Assembly: GCA_001567105.1 (NCBI GenBank)
Contig: LMZR01000060.1
Span: 1-34,855 of the forward strand
Length of the DNA stretch: 34,855 nt
Direction of reading: 5' to 3'
Origin: Chloroflexi bacterium OLB14
GTDB lineage: Bacteria > Chloroflexota > Anaerolineae > Anaerolineales > Villigracilaceae
A program made the position numbers and the translations under genes. The first letter of the stretch is position 1; every line of letters starts with the position of its first letter. Under the pieces are notes generated by a model. The model saw nothing but the letters and a program-made list of their open reading frames with translations. It had not been told where the DNA came from and searched no databases. Shown in pieces: positions 9,635 to 16,929 of this stretch.

Positions 9635-9722
9635 AATTAACGCGAATATCGCCAACGGGCGAATTACGCGAAATCTTTTTTGTTTGCGTCATTCGCATTT
9701 TCGCGCATTTCGCGTTAAGAAT
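9635..9722. repeat. Palindromic intergenic repeat of the ACGCGAA family
   Basis: The ends AATTAACGCGAA (9635) and TTCGCGTTAAG (9709) are inverted relative to each other, with several inner TTCGC/GCGAA words. Related sequence occurs at 23095-23160 and 25238-25317. It fills the gap between the carrier and ligase genes and could form a long hairpin in their mRNA. Confidence 0.7.
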
Positions 9723-9968
9723 TTATTTCCTTGAAATAATTAATTCCGCCAATTGATTTAACGAATCAAACGTATCAGCATTTAATTCAGTATCTTCAAT
9801 CCTCACACCAAAATTATCTTCTACAAACATTGCCAAATCCATCAGGCTAAACGAATCGATTAATCCACTAGAAATTAAGGCTTCATCAGGTTTAATCTCC
9901 TTATTTGGTTGCTTCAATATTTTTTCAGCAACAAACTTTCCAATAGATGTTGTAATTTCTGTTGTCAT
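9723..9968 (-). CDS. Acyl carrier protein
   Basis: An 81-residue acidic helical protein with the phosphopantetheine attachment motif GLIDSFSLMDLA; S39 is the predicted modified serine. This is a variant of the usual DSL motif. Start ATG 9968 is set by the close Shine-Dalgarno AGGAG; longer upstream frames run through repeats. It lies between the SGNH lipoprotein gene and the ligase gene on the same strand. By analogy with DltC or stand-alone ACPs paired with FAALs, it should receive the acyl group from the ligase and present it to the MBOAT at the membrane. The AcpS encoded at 30569 is a candidate to add its phosphopantetheine arm. Confidence 0.9.
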   Translation of the reverse strand: MTTEITTSIGKFVAEKILKQPNKEIKPDEALISSGLIDSFSLMDLAMFVEDNFGVRIEDTELNADTFDSLNQLAELIISRK

Positions 9969-9990
9969 GTTATCTCCTTTTAATGATGTT

Positions 9991-10129
9991 TCGGTGGTCG
10001 AGTAGTTGTGAGCCGTTCTTTGGCGAGCAACGTATCGAGACCACGAGTTTTTATAAATAATTTTTGTTGCTTTAATTAACTGGTGGTTTCGGCTGCTTGC
10101 GCTCAACCACCGAATTTACCAATTACCAA
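9991..10129. repeat. GGTCGAG-type dispersed repeats upstream of the carrier gene
   Basis: Contains a tcggtggtcgagtag ... cgtatcgagacc unit and a second GGTGG...CCACC hairpin, ending in ACCAATTACCAATTAC words. The same words, in either orientation, build the 30229-30528 array. It separates the SGNH lipoprotein from the carrier gene. Confidence 0.75.
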
Positions 10130-11065
10130 TTACTCACTTAACGCCTTCCTCACCGCATCCAACGCTTGCAACGCCGTCAAATTTCTCCAGGGCCAGCCAC
10201 TTAACATATTTTTTTCTTTATCAAAAAAATTTCTTGAAAAAGATAAATGAAAGCCATCATTCAATTCAGTATCGTGACCCTGATTTGGCAAAGGTTGCAA
10301 CGCCGCCCAAAAATTCCACAACGGAATATCATACTCAACAGCAATCTCCGCAATCTCAGCATTGATACTATCATCACCTTCAAGGTTATCACCTTTGGTT
10401 GCTAAAATCGGCACAACGCCTTGCTCCAAACTATATTCAATAATTTGGCGCATATATTTTCCATAATCATCAGCGGGTCTATCGTTGAAATTTGTTTCCA
10501 AACTGATAATCGCAATGCTCGGATTATTCAAACGAAATTCACAAGCAATCGGCGTTTCATTTGATTCGCATTTTTCAGGATCAGCCCGAAACGGAGTCAG
10601 AATCGCCGCCACGTTATAACCATCACGCATTGCTAAACTCGTGCGCGAAAACGAACCTTGATAATAATCAATCGTCTCTTGCAAATAAGCATACTCATCC
10701 CCAAGGCTATACCAATCTTTGTGATCAAAATCTACCAAATAAAAACCTGTGTTTGTTTGACAATCACCAACTTTTGAAAACACATTTGGATTTCGACCTA
10801 ATGCGATTCCACGCTGATAAACTTCCTTCATCGCCTCACTGACGTGGGGGACAATTGGTAACTGTTTCCATTCATCTGGTGCTAGCGTCGGGCGTGGTGT
10901 TGCCGTTGCAACTTGTGTTGCTTCAACAATTTCATGCGTTGCTTCCACAATAATAGTAGTAGTAGTAGTAGTAGATGTACTTTCAATTTCAGGTTGTGAT
11001 GTAACTGGTACACTCATACAAGAAACTAAAAACAAACTTAACAATATACATTGCACTTGCTTCAT
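10130..11065 (-). CDS. SGNH-hydrolase-like lipoprotein with Cys at the nucleophile position
   Basis: 311 residues. The signal peptide ends in the lipobox LVSC (C16), so it should be anchored outside the membrane by lipid. A Thr-rich linker follows, part of it encoded by a triplet microsatellite near 10950-10970. The rest looks like an SGNH/GDSL fold: block I reads KVGDCQT with C102 where serine is expected, and the late DGFHLS (D270, H273) matches the catalytic Asp-x-x-His. ETNFND may hold the block III Asn. It lies between the membrane SGNH protein and the carrier gene on the same strand, so it may be a second acyl-handling protein or a hydrolase acting on the product. SGNH assignment is by motif only. 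Confidence 0.65.
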   Translation of the reverse strand: MKQVQCILLSLFLVSCMSVPVTSQPEIESTSTTTTTTIIVEATHEIVEATQVATATPRPTLAPDEWKQLPIVPHVSEAMKEVYQRGIALGRNPNVFSKVGDCQTNTGFYLVDFDHKDWYSLGDEYAYLQETIDYYQGSFSRTSLAMRDGYNVAAILTPFRADPEKCESNETPIACEFRLNNPSIAIISLETNFNDRPADDYGKYMRQIIEYSLEQGVVPILATKGDNLEGDDSINAEIAEIAVEYDIPLWNFWAALQPLPNQGHDTELNDGFHLSFSRNFFDKEKNMLSGWPWRNLTALQALDAVRKALSE

Positions 11066-11093
11066 TAAAATAAACTCCAGTTAGTTGTTAAGT

Positions 11094-11140
11094 ACCGCAA
11101 GATTTATCTTGCGTTTACAAGCGACATAAATGTCGCTGTA
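11094..11140. repeat. Double hairpin repeat between the two SGNH genes
   Basis: Two perfect 8-bp hairpins with 2-nt loops (11096-11113, CGCAAGAT arms; 11120-11137, AGCGACAT arms) lie between outer GTAC words. It has the look of a dispersed REP-like element. There is no T-tract, so termination is unlikely. Confidence 0.7.
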
Positions 11141-11144
11141 CTTA

Positions 11145-12182
11145 TCATTTACAATTTCCTTCAATATACGGCGCTAAACTTTCAGCCAACATTTTTTCAC
11201 CAGCAGGTGTTAAATGAATGGCACTATTTGTAAACTCATTTGCAGGAACAATATCCCACAAATCAACGTACTTCCAATTATTTTCTTCACTCAATTCATT
11301 CATCATGTTTCTATATTCATCATACGCCCAGCGTGGATAGAAAAAATTATAGCGGATGTCACTATTATTTCCAGAACTTATTAACATTGGCTCATTTACC
11401 AAAATTAAAGGTGTTTCACCAGCAAGATTAAAGCCTGTTTCAAGTGTATTCAAAGCTAAAAGATTTTTATCCAAATTCGGTTTGACGAAATCATGGTAAA
11501 TTTCGTCCGCTTCAAAATCAGTTTGGGCTTTTTCGTATGTTTCAGGATAAAACTGGTCAATACCCGTAGCAGACCACATCACGCCGTATATTTGCAGTCG
11601 AATTAAATCTGCCCAAGCGCGTCTATCACCGATAAATGTTTTCTCCCAAAAAGTTTTTTGTTTTTGATTATTTTCCACAATCGGCGACATTTGTTTTTCG
11701 TTTGGAAAAGCATCCAAAGTCGTCAGCCATAAAATTAAATCAGGTTGATATTGCATAGCATATTCAAGCAACATGACATCTTTCGTCAATGAAATAGTTG
11801 GGTATCCAATGTTATAAACTGCTACATTTTTCCCACAAGCAGAGATGTTCATTTCATTTAACTGACCAGTCAATGTTTCTTCTGGCTTCAATAAAGTTCC
11901 CCACACCGATGAATCTCCCATGACGATGACTCTAAACTCATTTTCTGTTTTTTCTGTTCCATGAATCACATGCGAGGCGAACATAGCATCCAAGTCAAAT
12001 AGGCTTAAGTTATACGATTGTTTTGGGTTTTCCCCAAACGGCAAACGTTCTCTACCTGTAAAGATAGAGTTATATAAAGAAATTTTCCCAACCTGTGGCT
12101 GCCATAAAGCAATCACAAGGTTGAAGAGAATAAAAAGAAAGATTCCTTTTACAAAAACATTGAAGGGTTTAACTTGATTCAT
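11145..12182 (-). CDS. Membrane-anchored SGNH acyltransferase-like protein (DltD/AlgJ-like role)
   Basis: 345 residues with one N-terminal membrane helix (about 12-28, IFLFILFNLVIALW), the rest predicted outside. Block I reads VIVMGDSSVWG with S91 as nucleophile candidate. The C-terminal AIHLTPAGEKML carries H323, typical of SGNH enzymes, but the residue three before it is Ser, not the usual Asp. IGYPTISLTKD may be block II. It lies 185 bp after the MBOAT gene on the same strand. MBOAT-SGNH pairs such as DltB-DltD and AlgI-AlgJ/X move acyl groups across the membrane and onto surface polymers, so I infer that this protein makes the final transfer. The acceptor is unknown. Confidence 0.75.
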   Translation of the reverse strand: MNQVKPFNVFVKGIFLFILFNLVIALWQPQVGKISLYNSIFTGRERLPFGENPKQSYNLSLFDLDAMFASHVIHGTEKTENEFRVIVMGDSSVWGTLLKPEETLTGQLNEMNISACGKNVAVYNIGYPTISLTKDVMLLEYAMQYQPDLILWLTTLDAFPNEKQMSPIVENNQKQKTFWEKTFIGDRRAWADLIRLQIYGVMWSATGIDQFYPETYEKAQTDFEADEIYHDFVKPNLDKNLLALNTLETGFNLAGETPLILVNEPMLISSGNNSDIRYNFFYPRWAYDEYRNMMNELSEENNWKYVDLWDIVPANEFTNSAIHLTPAGEKMLAESLAPYIEGNCK

Positions 12183-12367
12183 TAATGTTGAAACTCCGAA
12201 GGAGTGAAATTTTTATAGCAGAACAATTAATTTGTGACCAACCCCGAAGGCGTTGCATTGAGCCTGTCGAAATGGGTGTTATAGATTTGAAAAAATATGC
12301 CATCCCTACGGGATTTGGAATGGCGATGAACCTAATTCTATAATAATTACATCCCTACGGGGTTGGT
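12183..12367. repeat. 185-bp repeat-rich gap between MBOAT and SGNH genes
   Basis: No gene is seen. It holds two copies of a CATCCCTACGGG word (about 12302 and 12350), CTCCGAAGGAG and CCCCGAAGG palindromes and a GAGCCTGTCGAAA word. These are typical of dispersed non-coding repeats in environmental genomes. The ATAG/CTAT words between them could pair. Confidence 0.55.
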
Positions 12368-13775
12368 TTATTGTATACCAAACAGTTTAAGCAAAACGTT
12401 CCACGAAGTGACGGGTGAACTTAATGCAAAAAATATCCAGCCGAGGGCTACGAAGTGAAAAGTGAAAATAATGCCACTGATATTTAATAAATTTTGTTTT
12501 GTGGCTGTATTCGCCCATTGTGCTGTTTTGGCTTTTGTAAAATCACTCCAACGGTTATGGATGAATAGTCCCAGCCCATGCCATAAACCCCATAGCGTGA
12601 AATTCCATGTGACTCCATGCCAAAAGCCGATTAACAACATGGTGGCAACTTGAGTTAATAAAATCATCATCGGTATGGACATGGGTTTTTGCCAAGACCG
12701 TAACCAGCGTGTAATTGGATTAAAGAAATATGCTCGAAACCATTGCGTTAATGTGATGTGCCAGTTATTCCAAAATTGAGTCAAATTCGGTTTTAGGTAA
12801 GGTGATGCAAAATTTTCTGGCAAGTTAATTCCCATAAATTTTGCAATGCCGAGAGCAATATCAGTGTAGCCACTGAAATCGAAATAAATTTGCAAAGCAT
12901 AGGCATAGACTAAAATCCATAACCAACTTGTAGAATGGACTTGAGTCGCGTTGGTATCGTTCAAGGCAATTAAGGCTAATGAATCAGCAATTACAAATTT
13001 TTTGAATAAGCCAATTAATAATCTTTGGCTTGCACTAAAAAATATGTCCGAATTGAAAATAAAAGTTTGACGTAAATCTTTAATGAAGCGTTCAATACGG
13101 TCAATGGGACCTGCTGTGAAAGCAGGAAAGAAAATTACATAAGTGAGGTACTCTTTCAAATCAACATCTGGCAAACGACCTGCTTGTTTATCTCGTATAG
13201 TGTGGATTAAACGAAAGGCGATGTATGAAAACCCTAACCAGCGAATATCTAATGCAGAAGCAGTTGAGACAGACTGACCAACCAAGCCGCGTAATATTGT
13301 ACTGAGCCATAATGTTAATGCAGGGATTTTGAAGATAAGAAAAAGTCCGATGAGCAGAATCAAACCGAAAGTCAGAAAAGAAGCGGTGGTTTTTCTTAAG
13401 AAAAAAAAATATGAATCCAAAAATCAAAAAGATAATGAATGTGATTTCAATTTGTGGTGGGCGTGAGGGCGTGAAAATTTGTGCGAATGAAAAATATCTG
13501 GTGGCGTTAATCAATAAGACGATGCTGGCGATGATGATGAATGTGAAAATATTTTTTCTATTAAGTTTGTCAGTGGCTGTGATGTGCCAAGAAAAAATTG
13601 TGATGATGAGTGTGAGTGTTGGAATCCAAAAATCGAAACCGCGAATGGGTAAGGCGGGTTGTAGCCAAAAAATTGTGAAGATGCTGGCGATGAATAAAAA
13701 CCAATCTCTGCCGCGTTTGAGGATGGCGAATAATAAAACAAAAAAAACGATAATCAAAATTTGAGTTATCGTCAT
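12368..13775 (-). CDS. MBOAT family O-acyltransferase (DltB/AlgI-like), one frameshift
   Basis: The two parts join at the nine-A run 13401-13409; removing one base gives a continuous protein of 468 residues, the family's usual size. There are about ten membrane helices. Conserved MBOAT segments include FFPAFTAGPIDRIERF, IYFDFSGYTDIALGIAKFMG, LTQFWNNWHITLTQWFR and GFWHGVTWNFTLWGLWHG, where the conserved membrane histidine lies. DltB and AlgI pass an acyl group from an inner donor to an outer SGNH partner. Here the donor would be the carrier protein encoded at 9723. The gene starts one base after the stop of the 38-aa microprotein gene, so the two are probably translationally coupled. Confidence 0.9.
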
Positions 13776-13776
13776 G

Positions 13777-13893
13777 CTAAAAGCCTTGATAAATCCATGT
13801 GGGGTTGCTATCTGCTGTGAAAATTGTTAATGCAATTAATATCAAACAAAAAAGAATTGCAAGTAAATTTTCTTTTGAAAAAAATTTTTTCAT
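13777..13893 (-). CDS. 38-aa DltX-like single-pass microprotein ending in WIYQGF
   Basis: ATG at 13893, TAG at 13777-13779, then one base and the MBOAT start. The protein has a lysine-rich inner end (KKFFSKE), one hydrophobic helix (about 9-25, LLAILFCLILIALTIF) and a short outer tail TADSNPTWIYQGF. DltX, the small protein of D-alanine teichoylation operons, has the same plan: one helix and a C-terminal aromatic motif of the F-I-Y-N-E-F kind whose tyrosine has been proposed to carry the acyl group between DltB and DltD. Here Y35 would be that residue. The positive-inside rule puts the tail outside, as required. No strong Shine-Dalgarno is visible. The ORF is short, so existence rests on the junction with MBOAT and on the tail. 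Confidence 0.7.
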   Translation of the reverse strand: MKKFFSKENLLAILFCLILIALTIFTADSNPTWIYQGF

Positions 13894-13902
13894 ATTGTTT
13901 AA

Positions 13903-13959
13903 ACACGAAGGACACAAAGGTCACTAAGGAGTTAATTAAAAACTTTGTGTCCTTCGTGT
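13903..13959. repeat. 17-bp inverted repeat upstream of the microprotein gene
   Basis: Arms 13903-13919 and 13943-13959 are perfectly complementary (ACACGAAGGACACAAAG type) with a 23-nt loop; CTTTGTGTTT follows. It lies 10 bp upstream of the microprotein start and 16 bp downstream of the lipoprotein stop. It may separate the two transcripts. No T-tract follows on the minus strand. Confidence 0.8.
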
Positions 13960-13974
13960 CCTTTGTGTTTAATT

Positions 13975-14363
13975 TTATCTTGTCCCGCAAATTAACCAAT
14001 TACCATTTTCATTGACAACTTCATAAGTGATTTTTGAAAAATCTAATTCTTGCGGTTCGCCGTTATAACTCATTTGTAATTTGCCATTGCAGTTGACCAA
14101 AGTTGTATCGCCATCATTGCCAACTTCTTGACAGACCATCCATCGGCTAAGGTGACTTCGACTAATTCTAATGAGTCGAGTACCAGTAGGGCATCATCTT
14201 CATAATCTGCACATGAATTTGATAAAAGCCCCGCTTCATCTTTTGCTGCCAAAGCTGAGATGTAACTTTCAACTGCGTGCCTAGCCCCAACCGAGTCACT
14301 TGCCCCGCAAGCGGTGAGGGTGAGTGCAAGCATAAAAAATAGAAATAGAATTTTGTTTTTCAT
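13975..14363 (-). CDS. Small lipoprotein (NTF2/SnoaL-like possibility), frameshifted
   Basis: The signal peptide ends in LTAC, a lipobox with C19. The sequence ARHAVESYISALAAKDEAGL resembles the first helices of NTF2-like small outer proteins. The open frame stops at 14070, but another frame continues in good sense from about 14140 (CQEVGNDGDTTLVNCNGKL ... TYEVVNENGNWLICGTR) to a TAA at 13975. One missing base near 14140-14150 explains this and gives 129 residues. Unlike most breaks here it is not in a homopolymer and needs an added base. Three cysteines in the C-terminal part could form a disulphide. It is upstream of the acylation genes on the same strand, possibly unrelated. Confidence 0.65.
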
Positions 14364-14437
14364 TAGACCTCATTGTTTTGTACATGTTGCGTGCGCGATT
14401 ATAGCATGGAGAGAAATTATTAAATAAAAGAGTGGCT

Positions 14438-14462
14438 TATAATATTTCAATGGCTATGGAGG
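14438..14462 (+). promoter_or_regulatory. -10 box and strong Shine-Dalgarno of the ASCH gene
   Basis: TATAAT at 14438-14443 and GGAGG at 14458-14462, 5 nt before ATG 14468. The Shine-Dalgarno decides this start over in-frame upstream ATGs at 14450 and 14456. No clear -35 is seen. Confidence 0.5.
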
Positions 14463-14467
14463 TTTAT

Positions 14468-14869
14468 ATGAAAGCAATCACAGTTCGTCAACCTTGGGCT
14501 TGGGCGATTATCTATGCTGGTAAAGATGTTGAAAACCGAACTTGGAAGACAAATATTCGTGGCAGAGTAGCGATTCATGCTTCTCAAGCAATGACTCGGG
14601 CAGAATATGAGGAAGGATGTAAAAGTATTCGCAAACGAAAACCAAAAATTAAAATCCCTGCTTATGAAGATATGTCACTTGGGGCAATTGTTGGCACAGT
14701 TGAAATTGTAGATTGTGTGGAAGATTCCGATTCAGATTGGTACACAGGATACGTTGGCTTTGTTTTGAAACGTCCGAAGAAATTACAAAAAGCAATTAAA
14801 TGTAAAGGTGCATTGAGTTTTTGGGATGTGCCTAAAAATATTGAAGCACGAATAAAAAGAACAATGTAA
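14468..14869 (+). CDS. ASCH domain protein
   Basis: 133 residues. The opening AITVRQPWAWAIIYAGKDVE and RGRVAIHAS are the hallmark of ASCH domains, which share a fold with PUA and EVE RNA-binding domains. GAIVGTVEIVDCVE and the final CKGALSFWDVP complete the domain, so the protein is a single ASCH unit. Some ASCH proteins are ribonucleases or amide hydrolases; which applies here cannot be said. It is divergent from the lipoprotein gene and followed 26 bp later by the kinase-like membrane protein, perhaps in one operon. Confidence 0.85.
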   Translation: MKAITVRQPWAWAIIYAGKDVENRTWKTNIRGRVAIHASQAMTRAEYEEGCKSIRKRKPKIKIPAYEDMSLGAIVGTVEIVDCVEDSDSDWYTGYVGFVLKRPKKLQKAIKCKGALSFWDVPKNIEARIKRTM

Positions 14870-14895
14870 TTATTTATAAATATTGGAGATTACCC

Positions 14896-15597
14896 TTGAA
14901 CAACCTCATCGCCACCATTATTACTTTTGCAATTTCACTCATTTTTCTGCGCTCTATGGATTTCATTGCTCATCGCGGAATCATTGATAGCAAACTAAGC
15001 CGAAAAATCATTCACATTGGTACAGGTCCCATATTTGTATTGTGCTGGTTTTTATTTTCAGATACCTCATCCGCACGTTGGTGGGCGGCACTTGTTCCTT
15101 TAATCATAACAATTCAATTTGCATTAATTGGTTTTGGAATTTTGAAAGATGACGCCTCTGTCAAAGCCATGTCTCGCACAGGTGACCCGAAAGAGATTTT
15201 ACGCGGTCCATTGTATTATGGGATTATGTTCGTAGCATTGACCTTAATCTACTGGAGAGATTCTCCCATTGGCATTATCGCTTTAATGATGATGTGTGGC
15301 GGTGATGGCATTGCAGATATTGTTGGCAGAAAATTTAATTCAGCAAAATTAGCATGGAGTAAAGATAAATCCGTTGCGGGTTCTATGGCTGTATTTCTCG
15401 GCGGGTTTATATTATCTGTGTTGATCATTTTTATTTATATCAATGCGAGTGTGTTTGTAGGCTCAATTACAAATTATCTTTTACCAATTGCTTTCATCGC
15501 ATTGGTCAGCATGTTAGTCGAGTCGCTGCCTTATAAAGATGTAGATAACATTACGATGACGATTACTGCGGTGTTGATGGGGCATTTATTTTTCTAA
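14896..15597 (+). CDS. Phytol/dolichol kinase-like integral membrane protein
   Basis: 233 residues with six or seven membrane helices. SRKIIHIGTGP, then GDGIADIVGRKF and KSVAGSMAVFLGGF, match the CTP-dependent lipid kinase family (phytol kinase VTE5, dolichol kinase SEC59, yeast Dgk1), which is related to phosphatidate cytidylyltransferases. It should phosphorylate a membrane prenol or similar lipid. Start is TTG 14896 with GGAG 8 nt upstream. In an organism without chlorophyll the substrate may be a polyprenol or geranylgeraniol used in lipid or glycan synthesis; this is inference. Confidence 0.8.
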   Translation: MNNLIATIITFAISLIFLRSMDFIAHRGIIDSKLSRKIIHIGTGPIFVLCWFLFSDTSSARWWAALVPLIITIQFALIGFGILKDDASVKAMSRTGDPKEILRGPLYYGIMFVALTLIYWRDSPIGIIALMMMCGGDGIADIVGRKFNSAKLAWSKDKSVAGSMAVFLGGFILSVLIIFIYINASVFVGSITNYLLPIAFIALVSMLVESLPYKDVDNITMTITAVLMGHLFF

Positions 15598-15673
15598 TTA
15601 AAAAATAGTTTCTGCTATATAACAATTTACATTTTTATCTATTGCCTTAAATACGAGTAGTTTTATCAAAGAG

Positions 15674-15679
15674 TATAAT
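15674..15679 (+). promoter_or_regulatory. -10-like TATAAT before the MFS gene
   Basis: Perfect TATAAT ending 8 nt before ATG 15688, no Shine-Dalgarno between, no clear -35. Consistent with leaderless transcription, as at 6522. Confidence 0.4.
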
Positions 15680-15687
15680 CTCCACCC

Positions 15688-16929
15688 ATGACAACAAACC
15701 TCGAATCTATTGCACGAAAAATAACCACAATTTTATTTGCTCAACAATCACTTGCTTCTGCTGGTTTTATTGCGGCGGCAACATTAAACTCGATTGTCGG
15801 CAAAGAGTTAAGTCAGAACCCAAGTTGGGCAGGTGTGCCAACAGCGGTTTATCTTTTAGCAGGTGCATTCTCCGCTTTTATGTGGGGATATGTTTTCGAT
15901 GCTATCGGCAGGCGCAATGGATTAGTGACAGGTTTAACTTCTGGCGTAATTGGTTCAAGCGTTACATTTTATGCAATTGCCATTCATTCGTTTCCAGTGT
16001 TTATGCTTGGAATGATTCTAATGGGCATAGCAAATTCGGCTGTGCAATTAGGTCGCTTTGCAGCGGCAGAAGTTAATAAGCCAGAACATCGAGGTCGTGC
16101 AATATCAAATGTCGTCATTGGCGGAACTGTCGGCTCAGTGATTGGCCCATTTGTGGCAGGTCCTGCAGGTAAACTGGTTGGCTCATGGGGTATTGATGAA
16201 TTAGCAGGTGCTTATTTAATTTCTGCAATTTTATTTGCAATTGCGGCTGTGGTTGTATTTATCGGCTTACGCCCCGACCCGCGAGAGATTGGAAAAGAAG
16301 TAGCACAAAAATTTCCTGAAACAATCAACAGGTCAAATCAAGTAAGAAGCGTATTTGAAATTATTCGGCAACCCGCCACAATTGTTGCGGTCACGGCAAT
16401 GGTGCTAGGTCAAATGGTGATGGTGCTTGTCATGGTCATAACATCTTTACACATGCACGATCATCAACATGTATTAACGGATATTTCAGCAGTAATTGCA
16501 TCACACACATTTGGGATGTATGCCTTTTCAATACTTTCTGGCAGGCTAGCAGATTCATGGGGGCGCGAAAAAGTTATTTTGAGTGGCGCAATAACTTTGG
16601 TGATCGCCTGTGTTTCTGCAACCATTTCACCTGATGTGCTTCCATTAGGCGTGGCACTATTTTTATTAGGGCTTGGATGGAATTTTTGTTTTGTGGGTGG
16701 TTCCACATTATTAGCAGATCAACTCTCACCAGCAGAACGTGCCCGTACACAAGGATTCAACGATTTGTTAGTTGGGTTGGCTTCTGCATTTGGGAGTTTA
16801 GAAAGTGGATTTATCTTCGCTTCACTTGGCTATAACATGATGGCATATGTTAGTGCAATTGTTGCGTTGCTTCCAATGATTGTTGTGAGTGTGTGGATGA
16901 TGAGAAAAAATAAGAATCAACTTGCATGA
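15688..16929 (+). CDS. MFS transporter
   Basis: 413 residues with about 12 membrane helices. The MFS signature between helices 2 and 3 is GYVFDAIGRRNGLVTG, and its second-half counterpart is GRLADSWGREKVILSG. RFAAAEVNKPEHRGRA and DQLSPAERARTQGFND mark the two halves' helix 4-5 and 10-11 loops. A histidine-rich loop (HMHDHQH, about residue 255) could bind metal. It is an uptake or efflux carrier of unknown substrate. Its stop overlaps the next start by ATGA, so the two genes are translated together. Confidence 0.9.
   Translation: MTTNLESIARKITTILFAQQSLASAGFIAAATLNSIVGKELSQNPSWAGVPTAVYLLAGAFSAFMWGYVFDAIGRRNGLVTGLTSGVIGSSVTFYAIAIHSFPVFMLGMILMGIANSAVQLGRFAAAEVNKPEHRGRAISNVVIGGTVGSVIGPFVAGPAGKLVGSWGIDELAGAYLISAILFAIAAVVVFIGLRPDPREIGKEVAQKFPETINRSNQVRSVFEIIRQPATIVAVTAMVLGQMVMVLVMVITSLHMHDHQHVLTDISAVIASHTFGMYAFSILSGRLADSWGREKVILSGAITLVIACVSATISPDVLPLGVALFLLGLGWNFCFVGGSTLLADQLSPAERARTQGFNDLLVGLASAFGSLESGFIFASLGYNMMAYVSAIVALLPMIVVSVWMMRKNKNQLA

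Noticed and set aside
10948..10973. Triplet microsatellite in the SGNH lipoprotein gene as phase-variation tract
   Set aside because: A 3-bp unit cannot shift frame; it only changes the length of a Thr run.
12183..12367. Insertion sequence remnant between the MBOAT and SGNH genes
   Set aside because: Only short palindromic words, no transposase coding sequence or terminal repeats with target duplication.
13411..13764. Plus-strand frame of 117 aa opposite the MBOAT gene
   Set aside because: Rich in Met/Lys/Ile as expected of an antisense to Ile/Phe-rich membrane helices; the minus-strand frame has conserved MBOAT sequence.
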